A stretch of DNA of 5,335 nucleotides from a bacterium (GTDB lineage: Bacteria > Patescibacteriota > Minisyncoccia > CAIUEV01 > JAHKAQ01): assembly GCA_018399475.1 (NCBI GenBank), contig JAGYOS010000032.1:1-5335 (forward strand). Reading direction: 5' to 3'. Both the position numbers and the translations under genes were made by a program. Positions 1 to 5,287 of this stretch are shown in pieces. The notes beneath the pieces are model-generated. The model made no database searches, was not told the origin of the DNA, and saw nothing but the letters and a program-made list of their open reading frames with translations. How positions within the stretch are numbered: position 1 is the first letter of the stretch; each line of letters starts with the position of its first letter.

Positions 1-59
1 AGGTTTTCACCCGAAGGGTGACCAGCCTTTGGCTGGAAAACCTGTCTCTACGGTTTTTT
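1..59. other. Compact three-way-junction inverted repeat downstream of rplL
   Basis: Two adjacent hairpins are enclosed by an outer stem. Positions 1-7 (AGGTTTT) pair with 37-43 (AAAACCT), 8-12 (CACCC) with 16-20 (GGGTG) around a GAA loop, and 22-27 (CCAGCC) with 31-36 (GGCTGG) around a TTT loop. All 18 pairs are Watson-Crick, and only base 21 is unpaired at the junction. Positions 37-42 (AAAACC) can instead pair with 52-57 (GGTTTT), so two folds compete, and the plus strand then has a T6 run at 54-59. On the minus strand this lies about 35 bases after the rplL stop codon, so it could act in the 3' part of that transcript. A terminator, processing site or regulatory leader for the next gene are all possible. 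The structure is read directly; its role is unknown. It touches the window edge and may be longer. Confidence 0.6.
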
Positions 60-78
60 GATCAATTTTCAATTTTTC

Positions 79-543
79 TTATTTTAATTCTACCGTGGCA
101 CCCGCTTCTTCAAGTTTTTTCTTCATTTCTTCTGCCTCTTTCTTGGGAAGATTCTCTTTTATTACCTTAGGAGCTCCATCTACCAAATCTTTTGCTCCTT
201 TTAAGCCCGCTCCGGTAATTTCATTTACCAATTTAATAACGGCAATTTTTGAGTCACCGGCGGCTGCAAGTTCAACATTGAAAGCAGATTTTTCTTCCTC
301 TTCTTTGCCCGCTTCTCCTCCGGGAACTGCCGCTGAAGCTACCGCTACGGGAGCAGCTGCGGAAACTCCAAATTTATCTTCCAAAATTTTTACTAATTCC
401 GAAAGATCCAACACGCTCATTTTCTCAATTTCCGCTACTAATTTCTCAAACTTTTTGGGAACTTTTACTTCTTTCCCCTTTTCTTCCTTTTTAACTTCTT
501 TTTCTTCAGTTGGAGCTGAAGCGTTATTTTTTTCTTCTGCCAT
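79..543 (-). CDS. rplL: Large ribosomal subunit protein bL12 (L7/L12)
   Basis: This is the multi-copy stalk protein that binds uL10 and recruits and stimulates translation GTPases on the 50S subunit. The 154-residue product has three parts beyond its start. Residues about 31-60 form the dimerising, uL10-binding helices, including [20 protein letters not shown]. Residues about 61-85 are an Ala/Gly/Glu-rich hinge. Residues about 86-154 are the globular C-terminal domain, with the conserved [24 protein letters not shown] factor-binding surface and an [10 protein letters not shown] end. The usual length is about 120. The extra roughly 30 residues at the front are rich in Lys and Glu. The ATG at 543 is kept because the internal Met42 would remove the first dimerisation helix. 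It follows rplJ after 32 bp and is almost certainly co-transcribed with it. No Shine-Dalgarno sequence is visible; the upstream sequence is AT-rich. Confidence 0.97.
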   Translation of the reverse strand: MAEEKNNASAPTEEKEVKKEEKGKEVKVPKKFEKLVAEIEKMSVLDLSELVKILEDKFGVSAAAPVAVASAAVPGGEAGKEEEEKSAFNVELAAAGDSKIAVIKLVNEITGAGLKGAKDLVDGAPKVIKENLPKKEAEEMKKKLEEAGATVELK

Positions 544-575
544 ATTTTTAGATTAATAGTTGATTATAAAAAAAA

Positions 576-1094
576 TTAAGCTTTTTGATCCTCAATGGAT
601 TTCAAAACATAAACAAATTTGAGCATTAAACCTCTTAAGGCTCCTACAAAATTGCCGGTAGGGGCTCCTATTGACCTTATCGCTTGAGCTAACAGCTCTT
701 TTTTACCGGGAAGTTTTGACAGTGCGACCATTTTCTCATCTGACAAATAACTATTTTCCAAAACTCCTCCCACGATTTCCAAATTTTCTTTCTCTTTGGC
801 AAAAGAAGCAATGATTCTAACGGGAGCAATTTCATCTTCTTTGGAGATTGAAAGAGCTAAAGGACCTTTGCGACTTTTCACATCACCTTCAATTTTGGCT
901 TCGTTAAGAGCCAATTGAATTAAATTCTTCTTTATTATTTCGTAACTGGCCCCTTCATTGCGTAATTGATTTCTTAAATCCCTAACTTCGTTAGCGGTTA
1001 GCCCTTTATAATCAGTAAAAACCGCTGATTTAGCTTCTTTTAAATCTTTGGTAATTCTTTTTACCACTGATTCCTTATCTTTTCTGCTTAACAT
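576..1094 (-). CDS. rplJ: Large ribosomal subunit protein uL10
   Basis: uL10 anchors bL12 dimers to 23S rRNA at the base of the ribosomal stalk. The 172-residue product is of normal length. The N-terminal RNA-binding domain contains the family signature around residues 29-57: YKGLT, then paired LRNQLRNEG and a YEIIKKN segment. A KGPLALSIS strand follows near 76-84. A later LPGKKELLAQAIRSIGAPTG block (about 128-147) leads into the long C-terminal helix (about 148-172) that carries the bL12 binding sites. The ATG at 1094 gives the expected N-terminus, MLSRKDKE, which resembles the family. There is no Shine-Dalgarno match, only an A-rich run directly before the ATG. The gene lies between an L10-leader-type attenuator upstream and rplL 32 bp downstream, the classic stalk-protein pair. 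Confidence 0.97.
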   Translation of the reverse strand: MLSRKDKESVVKRITKDLKEAKSAVFTDYKGLTANEVRDLRNQLRNEGASYEIIKKNLIQLALNEAKIEGDVKSRKGPLALSISKEDEIAPVRIIASFAKEKENLEIVGGVLENSYLSDEKMVALSKLPGKKELLAQAIRSIGAPTGNFVGALRGLMLKFVYVLKSIEDQKA

Positions 1095-1109
1095 TTTTAT
1101 TCTTTAAAT

Positions 1110-1134
1110 AAAAAAGCTGTTCTTAAAGACAGCT
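1110..1134 (-). terminator. Intrinsic terminator (attenuator) in the rplJ leader
   Basis: Read on the minus strand, AGCTGT (1134-1129) pairs perfectly with ACAGCT (1120-1115) across an 8-base loop and runs straight into six Ts (1115-1110). It lies 16 bases before the rplJ start codon, so it can only act as a leader attenuator or as a partial stop for transcription arriving from secY-map-ruvX. Its 5' arm is also needed for the long-range leader helix formed with 1189-1196, so the two structures exclude each other. Confidence 0.75.
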
Positions 1135-1200
1135 AGAGCCAAAGAAATCCTTTGTTTGAGTTGGATCCTCGGCAAGACTTAAAAGCTTGCTGTCTTAGGA
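1110..1200 (-). promoter_or_regulatory. L10 leader: autoregulatory RNA element of rplJ-rplL
   Basis: The 5' leader of rplJ has features of the ribosomal protein L10 leader family. On the minus strand it begins CCTAAGACAGC and later contains CTTGCCGAGGATCC. AAGACAGC (1196-1189) pairs over eight bases with GCTGTCTT (1133-1126), closing the element. Inside are a hairpin GCAAG/CTTGC (1190-1186 with 1176-1172, partly competing with the closing helix) and a second hairpin CAAAG/CTTTG (1154-1150 with 1144-1140). In known cases the L10-(L12) complex binds this RNA and represses its own operon. Here the closing helix overlaps a T-run terminator, which points to transcription attenuation. Whether protein binding favours or blocks termination cannot be read from the sequence. 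The family assignment is from memory of the consensus and position before rplJ. Confidence 0.8.
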
Positions 1201-1220
1201 AAAATAAAATTCACTTTTCA

Positions 1221-1248
1221 AATATACCTTATTCTATAAATTTAGCAA
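1221..1248 (-). promoter_or_regulatory. Candidate sigma70-type promoter for rplJ-rplL
   Basis: On the minus strand TTGCTA (1248-1243, 4/6 to TTGACA) is followed after 16 bp by TATATT (1226-1221, 5/6 to TATAAT). The -35 box lies in the last codons of ruvX. Transcription would start near 1214, giving a leader of about 120 nt that contains the whole L10-leader element, which is the position expected for it. In AT-rich DNA such matches arise easily by chance, so this is supported mainly by position. Confidence 0.45.
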
Positions 1249-1632
1249 GCCCTCTTTAACCATCCAATCTTCCAAGATGATTCTGGCCGCTTCTTGATGT
1301 TCTTTTTCTTTTTGGGCATAACGGCCGGCAAGCTTACTGGTCATTTTTTCATCCGCCGTCCGAATTTCTACTCCCGGCAATTTTTCTTTTAACCGCGCCA
1401 GAAAATTCATAATTTTTATTTTTTGCTTTTCTCCGTGCACCTTGGATTCAGGAATACCTATTACAACAGTTCCAATAGCATTGTCTTTGGCTATCCCAAC
1501 AATTTCTTCTAAAACTTTTTCCGGATCTCCGGTAAAAGAAGTTAAGCCCAGGGGGATGCTTGAATCAAAAGAAACAGCCAATCCATAATGTTTGCTTCCC
1601 CAATCAATACCTAAAAAGTTTTTAGAGTTCAT
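1234..1632 (-). CDS. ruvX: RuvX/YqgF-family RNase H-fold nuclease (putative Holliday junction resolvase; pre-16S rRNA processing)
   Basis: The family has an RNase H fold. Members were named as putative Holliday junction resolvases and are also implicated in maturing the 5' end of 16S rRNA. At 132 residues the length is typical. Visible motifs are the first strand GIDWGSKHYGLAVS with Asp10, the VVIGIPESKVHGEKQ segment (about 56-70) matching the family's IxxGLPxxxxGxxx motif, and ADEKMTSKLAGR (93-104) matching the DERxTT motif with Asp94 and Glu95. The final helix, EAARIILEDW (about 114-123), matches the last motif. The odd point is that the conserved Asp before that helix (D-x-x-A-A) is His112 here, and the loop before it is short. 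Activity may therefore differ or be reduced. It sits 29 bp after map, presumably in the same transcript. The ATG at 1632 has no Shine-Dalgarno sequence. Confidence 0.88.
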   Translation of the reverse strand: MNSKNFLGIDWGSKHYGLAVSFDSSIPLGLTSFTGDPEKVLEEIVGIAKDNAIGTVVIGIPESKVHGEKQKIKIMNFLARLKEKLPGVEIRTADEKMTSKLAGRYAQKEKEHQEAARIILEDWMVKEGLLNL

Positions 1633-1661
1633 AAATTATAAATTTTTATTCTTGGCTTAAA

Positions 1662-2402
1662 TTAAGTTAAAATTTCTCCCCCGTTTTTTCTAACCACCAG
1701 AGTATGTTCATAATGGCAGGACATTTTTCCATCTTTGGGAGAAAAAGTCCAACCGTCATCAGCTAATACAACTTCGGGAGCACCTTCGCAGATCATCGGT
1801 TCAATGGCAATACACATATTTTCCCGTAAAATTTCCCCCTTGCCTTTTTCGCCATAATTGGGAATTTGAGGGTCTTCGTGAACTTCATGCCCCACTCCAT
1901 GACCGACAAGCACTCTGACTACCGAATAACCGTTCTTCTCAGCCCAACCTTGAACGGCAGCTCCGATATCTCCAACTCGGTTGCCGGCTTTCGCTTGTTT
2001 GATCCCCAAATTTAAGCACTTCCGACAAACTTTCATCATATTTTCTTTAAGCTCCGAAACCTTTCCACAACCGAAAGTCAGAGTGGAGTCGGTATAAAGC
2101 CCTTTATATTTCACTCCCAAATCAAGACTTACCATATCCCCTTCTTGAATAATTTTTTTGCCGGGAGTTCCATGGACAACTTCCTCGTTTAAAGAGATAC
2201 AAAGATTTGCCGGGAAACCTTCATAATTTAAAAAAGAAGGCTCGGCATTTTTTCTTTTTAAAATTTCACCGGCCATTTCATTAACTTTGATACAAGAAAT
2301 TCCCGGTTTTATTCTCTCGGCCAATTCTTTCAAGGTCTCCCTTAAAATTTTACCCCCCTCGCGCATCTTGGAAATTTCTGCTTCGGTTTTAATAAAGGAC
2401 AT
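1662..2402 (-). CDS. map: Type I methionine aminopeptidase
   Basis: This cytosolic metalloenzyme removes the initiator methionine from nascent proteins with a small second residue. The 246-residue product covers the whole pita-bread fold. All metal ligands of the family are present: Asp94 (in SLDLGV), Asp105 (in LYTDST), His168 (in VGHGVGHEVHE), Glu200 (in AIEPMI) and Glu231 (in CHYEHTLVV). The catalytic-pocket His77 (in VVHGTPG) and His175 are also present. It lacks the N-terminal zinc-finger extension of some bacterial and eukaryotic forms. It lies 52 bp downstream of secY, as in many spc operons except that adk, often found between them, is not here. The next gene is ruvX after 29 bp. The start at 2402 gives the usual MSFIKTEAEI-type N-terminus. 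No Shine-Dalgarno sequence is seen. Confidence 0.97.
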   Translation of the reverse strand: MSFIKTEAEISKMREGGKILRETLKELAERIKPGISCIKVNEMAGEILKRKNAEPSFLNYEGFPANLCISLNEEVVHGTPGKKIIQEGDMVSLDLGVKYKGLYTDSTLTFGCGKVSELKENMMKVCRKCLNLGIKQAKAGNRVGDIGAAVQGWAEKNGYSVVRVLVGHGVGHEVHEDPQIPNYGEKGKGEILRENMCIAIEPMICEGAPEVVLADDGWTFSPKDGKMSCHYEHTLVVRKNGGEILT

Positions 2403-2454
2403 TTTTAAAGCGGATTAAATGAATTTTATCAAAAATAAATTATTTTAATATTTT

Positions 2455-3723
2455 TTAAATCCTTTCATAACTTCTCATTATCAATTGCCCTTCAATCTGC
2501 TTAATAGTTTCCAGAACAACAGAAACAACTATCAAAAGACTGGTACCTCCAATTGAAAGAGTCTGGATCCCCGTCGCCCATTGCATAATAAAAGGTAAAA
2601 CCGCTATGGCTCCTAAAAATAAAGCACCGGTTAAAGTTATTCTGTTAACAACCGATCCCAAATACGATTCTGTTTTCCCTCCGGGACGAATTCCGGGAAT
2701 GTAACCTCCGTTTTTCTGTAAATTTTCGGCAATTTTTTTAGGATCAAAAGTGATTTTTGTATAAAAGAAAGTAAACGCCACTACCATTCCGAAATAAAGA
2801 ATTCCATAATAAAGCTGATTGCTTAAGAAAAGATTAATCGCTTGAGCAACGGATTGAATTTTTTCCAAATTCAAGGAAACTACAAAATTAGCAATCATCC
2901 CCGGAAAAAGCATCACGGACATAGCGAAAATTATCGGAATAACACCCGCCTGGTTCACTCTCAAAGGAAGGTAAGTGCTGCTTCCTCCCAGCGTCCGGTT
3001 GCCCCTTATTCTTCTGGCATAAGAAACCGGGATATTCCTCTGCCCTTCAGTTATAAAAATAATAGCGTAAATAATAGCAAGAGTAGCAACCGCAAAGCCG
3101 GCGTAAGTTAATAGTTTGGTTTCATCCCAAGTTGCAATTAATTGCTTGGTTGCCGAAGGGATACTGGCGACAATGCCTCCAAAAATTATTAAGGAAACTC
3201 CGTTGCCAATTCCTTTTTCCGTTATAAATTCTCCTATCCACATTAAGGCAATAGTACCCGCCGTAATTATCAAAAGAATAACCGCCGTTTGAGATAAGCT
3301 CAAATCCCCGATCACTTCTTGGCTTTTTAAAAGAGAAATCATCCCGATCCCCTGCATTATCGCTAAGGGGACTGTTAAATAACGGGTAATCTGATTAAAT
3401 TTTTGCCTACCGGCTTCTCCTTCTTCACGATACCATTTTTCAACTTGCGGGATTACCATTGTCATAAGCTGCATGATAATGGAAGACGTGATATAAGGTC
3501 CGACTCCCAACATAACAATGGAAAAATTAGCCATTCCTCCTCCGGAAAAAACATTTAACATTCCAAAAAGCTGGTTGTTAGAGAAAAAATCTTTTACTTT
3601 ATCAATATCTATTCCCGGTACGGGAATAGAAGCCATTAAGCGGAAAACTACCAACATTCCGAAAACCATTAAAATTTTATGGCGGAGTTCTTTTATTTTA
3701 AAAATTTGAGCCAACTTATTCAT
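2455..3723 (-). CDS. secY: Protein translocase subunit SecY
   Basis: SecY is the ten-helix inner-membrane channel through which the Sec pathway exports or inserts proteins, working with SecE, SecG and SecA. From the ATG at 3723 the product is 422 residues, normal for bacteria. Landmarks in order are IPVPGID after helix 1 (about 33-39), the FSGGGMANFS plug region (about 59-68), GEAGRQKFNQITRY (about 102-115) in the second cytoplasmic loop, EFITEKGIGNGVS (about 165-177), the basic loop RNIPVSYARRIRGNR (229-243) before QAGVIP, NLQKNGGYIPGIRPG (334-348) in the SecA/ribosome-binding loop, and ETIKQIEGQL (405-414). The frame can be extended to a TTG at 3753, but the ATG gives an N-terminus (MNKLAQIFKIKELRHKIL) like known SecY proteins. 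It is the first gene of its cluster here, with no rplO upstream. Confidence 0.97.
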   Translation of the reverse strand: MNKLAQIFKIKELRHKILMVFGMLVVFRLMASIPVPGIDIDKVKDFFSNNQLFGMLNVFSGGGMANFSIVMLGVGPYITSSIIMQLMTMVIPQVEKWYREEGEAGRQKFNQITRYLTVPLAIMQGIGMISLLKSQEVIGDLSLSQTAVILLIITAGTIALMWIGEFITEKGIGNGVSLIIFGGIVASIPSATKQLIATWDETKLLTYAGFAVATLAIIYAIIFITEGQRNIPVSYARRIRGNRTLGGSSTYLPLRVNQAGVIPIIFAMSVMLFPGMIANFVVSLNLEKIQSVAQAINLFLSNQLYYGILYFGMVVAFTFFYTKITFDPKKIAENLQKNGGYIPGIRPGGKTESYLGSVVNRITLTGALFLGAIAVLPFIMQWATGIQTLSIGGTSLLIVVSVVLETIKQIEGQLIMRSYERI

Positions 3724-3825
3724 ACTTCTAAAAAAATGAAAACTTTTTAACAACCGACTTTACACTGAGGTTATATTAATTAGCAATACTCCTTTTTAAA
3801 AAAAATTCAAGGTTATTGAGAGTTC

Positions 3826-3845
3826 TTTAGCCAGCTAAATTTAGC
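3826..3845. repeat. Nested TTTAGC/GCTAAA palindromes in the secY leader
   Basis: Three alternating hexamers lie side by side: TTTAGC (3826-3831), a CA spacer, GCTAAA (3834-3839) and TTTAGC (3840-3845). The last two make a perfect 12-base palindrome, GCTAAATTTAGC, and the first two make a second inverted repeat with a 2-base centre. A further GCTAAA lies at 3959-3964, inside the spacer of the plus-strand promoter. This could be a dimeric-protein site, but it is downstream of the secY -10 box by about 35 bp and the sequence is AT-rich, so chance is a real alternative. Confidence 0.35.
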
Positions 3846-3879
3846 AACTTAAGAAATGCTTTTCCCAAAGATATTATCC

Positions 3880-3908
3880 ATTGTATCCGGGAAATTCTTT
3901 TTTGGCAA
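3880..3908 (-). promoter_or_regulatory. Sigma70-type promoter for secY-map-ruvX-rplJ-rplL
   Basis: On the minus strand TTGCCA (3908-3903, 5/6 to TTGACA) is separated by exactly 17 bp from TACAAT (3885-3880, 5/6 to TATAAT). Transcription would begin near 3873, about 150 nt before the secY ATG. It is the best minus-strand match in this intergenic region and can explain how secY is expressed without the rest of the spc operon upstream. Confidence 0.65.
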
Positions 3909-3949
3909 AGCTGAATTCAGTTTTTTAAATAAATACCGCCAATTTTCAT

Positions 3950-3978
3950 TTGTAATAAGCTAAAATATCTGTTATAAT
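3950..3978 (+). promoter_or_regulatory. Extended -10 sigma70-type promoter for the ATP-grasp gene
   Basis: TTGTAA (3950-3955, 4/6) is followed after 17 bp by a perfect TATAAT (3973-3978), preceded by TG one base upstream (3970-3971), which makes an extended -10 element. Transcription would start near 3985, giving a leader of about 80 nt to the ATG at 4065. This is the strongest promoter match I see in the window. Confidence 0.75.
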
Positions 3979-4064
3979 GTAGTTACATCTTAGATCACAA
4001 GAAAATATTTCTCTAACTCGAAATGTTTCCCTAAGCTGGATTTCTCTAATTATCTCTTATCTCA

Positions 4065-5276
4065 ATGGCCGATCAAATGAATTTATTTGACGTATTGGTT
4101 GTTTATTCTCATAAAATTGCAACCAGTGCTTCTTTCCCCGATTCTAAACTTAAAAATAAGTATCCTTTTTCAATTGAATCCAAACGTTTCCATTATAATA
4201 AAGTTTACGCTTATTTTCTAAAAACTTGTGCCCAACTCGGCCTTAAGGCGGCTTTTACTACCTCCGCTGATATCGTCGGAACGGGTATGTGCAATACTTA
4301 TTGGCTTTATGAAAAAGAACGTTGGCTGAAAAAATATAATTTATGTTTTTCCAACATAATTTTTGATAAATTTTTTCCGGCCGATTACTCTCAGAGAAAA
4401 AATCGCCGGCTTCTTTTCTCAAGTCCGGAAATTCGCTCTTTCAGCGATCCTTATTTGTTCAAATTATTTTTTGATAAAATAAAAACATTTAAACAATTCA
4501 GAAAATCATCAATCCCGACTGTTGCCATAACAAAAAACAAACCCGCCGAAATTCGCTTGGCGATTTCCAAACTTAAAGAATTAATTGACTCGCAAAAGCA
4601 AAAAGCGGATTTTGGTAAAGAAATAATCTTGAAAGACAGATTTGGATCGGGTGGCTATAACATTTATAAAATAAACGATAATTTCGCCGAAAATATTTTT
4701 AAAATTATAAAAAACAAGCGCAATTTTTTTATTGTCCAGCCTTTTCTCCTTTTTGATAAAGGATTCCAATATAAAAATGCCCAAGAATTGATTGATATTC
4801 GGCTAATTTTTATGGGAAAGAAAATAATCCAAACCTATATCAGGAAAGCCAAGAAAAATGATTTCCGATGCAATGAGCATCAAGGTGGATCCTTAATCTA
4901 CGTCCACAAGCAAACAATACCTTTAAAAGTAATAAAGCTCGCTCACTCTCTGGCCGATAAACTAAACAAACCTCACTTTCTCTATGCTTTGGATTTTGTC
5001 ATTAGCAATAGTGGAAACGTTTATTTTTTAGAAGGAAACTGCAACCCGGGTTTGGACTGGAATTTGGCTCTGCCAAAAAATGAGAGAGAGTCCAAAAAAT
5101 TAATCAGAATAGTTGTTGAAGAGTTAAAAAACCGAGTTCAAACCGTCCGACCGAAGAAAACAATTTTATTACCCGTTCTCAATCACTATTTAATAGAAGT
5201 TGCCCGGGCAGGGATCGAACCTGCGAATAACGGCTTCAAAGGCCGTTGCCTTACCACTTGGCGACCGGGCAAATAA
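4065..5276 (+). CDS. ATP-grasp domain protein of unknown substrate; 3' end runs antisense through tRNA-Gln
   Basis: The 403-residue product looks like a RimK/GshB-type ATP-grasp ligase, a family that uses ATP to join a carboxylate to an amine or thiol. Visible features are Lys190 with the glycine loop FGSGG (193-197), a hinge segment IVQPF (223-227), DIR (244-246) before a strand ending in YIRK, NEHQGGS (270-276), Asp310 in ALDFV, and the metal-binding LEGNCNPG (322-329) with Glu323 and Asn325. Residues 1-130 form an N-terminal pre-grasp region with no motif I can name. The substrate is unknown; ribosomal or peptide modification or a small-molecule ligase are both possible. The C-terminal 25 residues (from Ala380, with RAGIEPA) are the antisense reading of a tRNA and are unlikely to be a folded domain. 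Met5 (4077) is an alternative start. No Shine-Dalgarno sequence is visible; a strong promoter lies upstream. Confidence 0.85.
   Translation: MADQMNLFDVLVVYSHKIATSASFPDSKLKNKYPFSIESKRFHYNKVYAYFLKTCAQLGLKAAFTTSADIVGTGMCNTYWLYEKERWLKKYNLCFSNIIFDKFFPADYSQRKNRRLLFSSPEIRSFSDPYLFKLFFDKIKTFKQFRKSSIPTVAITKNKPAEIRLAISKLKELIDSQKQKADFGKEIILKDRFGSGGYNIYKINDNFAENIFKIIKNKRNFFIVQPFLLFDKGFQYKNAQELIDIRLIFMGKKIIQTYIRKAKKNDFRCNEHQGGSLIYVHKQTIPLKVIKLAHSLADKLNKPHFLYALDFVISNSGNVYFLEGNCNPGLDWNLALPKNERESKKLIRIVVEELKNRVQTVRPKKTILLPVLNHYLIEVARAGIEPANNGFKGRCLTTWRPGK
5200..5271 (-). tRNA. tRNA-Gln (anticodon UUG)
   Basis: Read on the minus strand, the 72 bases fold into a full cloverleaf. The 7-bp acceptor stem is TGCCCGG/CCGGGCA, the D stem GCC/GGC with loop AAGTGGTAA, the anticodon stem ACGGC/GCCGT with loop CTTTGAA, the variable loop TATTC, and the T stem GCAGG/CCTGC with loop TTCGATC. 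Every stem pair is Watson-Crick. The anticodon TTG (complement of 5237-5239) reads CAA and, by wobble, CAG. The U1-A72 pair and the UCGCCAAG-GGUAAGGC arm are typical of bacterial tRNA-Gln. CCA is not encoded (the next bases are CTT), so it must be added by enzyme. The discriminator base is A, where E. coli and B. subtilis tRNA-Gln have G. The gene lies wholly antisense within the 3' end of the ATP-grasp frame. I see no convincing promoter in the 64 bases upstream of it. Confidence 0.97.
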
Positions 5277-5287
5277 ATCAGTGAATA

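Larger units (their letters stand above)
3724..4064. other. Divergent intergenic region between secY and the ATP-grasp gene
   Basis: This 341-base stretch has no convincing gene. It carries one promoter for each flanking gene, facing away from each other, about 41 bp apart between their nearest boxes (3909-3949). The secY leader would be about 150 nt and the ATP-grasp leader about 80 nt. The secY leader contains a cluster of TTTAGC/GCTAAA hexamers (3826-3845) and a T8 tract on the minus strand (3798-3805), with no strong terminator hairpin before it. I recognise no riboswitch or known RNA family. Confidence 0.7.

Noticed and set aside
95..556. Long plus-strand open frame opposite rplL
   Set aside because: It is the complement-strand reading of a clear bL12 gene. 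The Ser/Phe/Ala-rich product reflects the Lys/Glu/Ala codons on the other strand, and there is no promoter or family match.
2842..3111. Plus-strand open frame inside secY
   Set aside because: It lies wholly opposite conserved SecY helices and loops and shows no recognisable protein features.
3518..3709. Plus-strand open frame opposite the start of secY
   Set aside because: It is antisense to the conserved first helices and plug region of SecY, and is short with no motif.
3724..3753. Ten-residue longer SecY starting from TTG at 3753
   Set aside because: The ATG at 3723 gives an N-terminus that fits known SecY proteins, and the TTG has no Shine-Dalgarno sequence to support it.
3760..3797. Possible leader peptide after AAGGAG in the secY leader (TTG start, eight codons, minus strand)
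   Set aside because: The motif is only two bases from the TTG, too close for normal initiation, and the peptide has no informative codon pattern.
3798..3822. Terminator in the secY leader before the T8 tract
   Set aside because: The only hairpin directly before the Ts has a four-base AT-rich stem (TCAA/TTGA), too weak to be credible.
4581..4784. Minus-strand open frame inside the ATP-grasp gene
   Set aside because: It is opposite the ATP-binding lysine and glycine-loop region of a well-supported gene and has no independent support.
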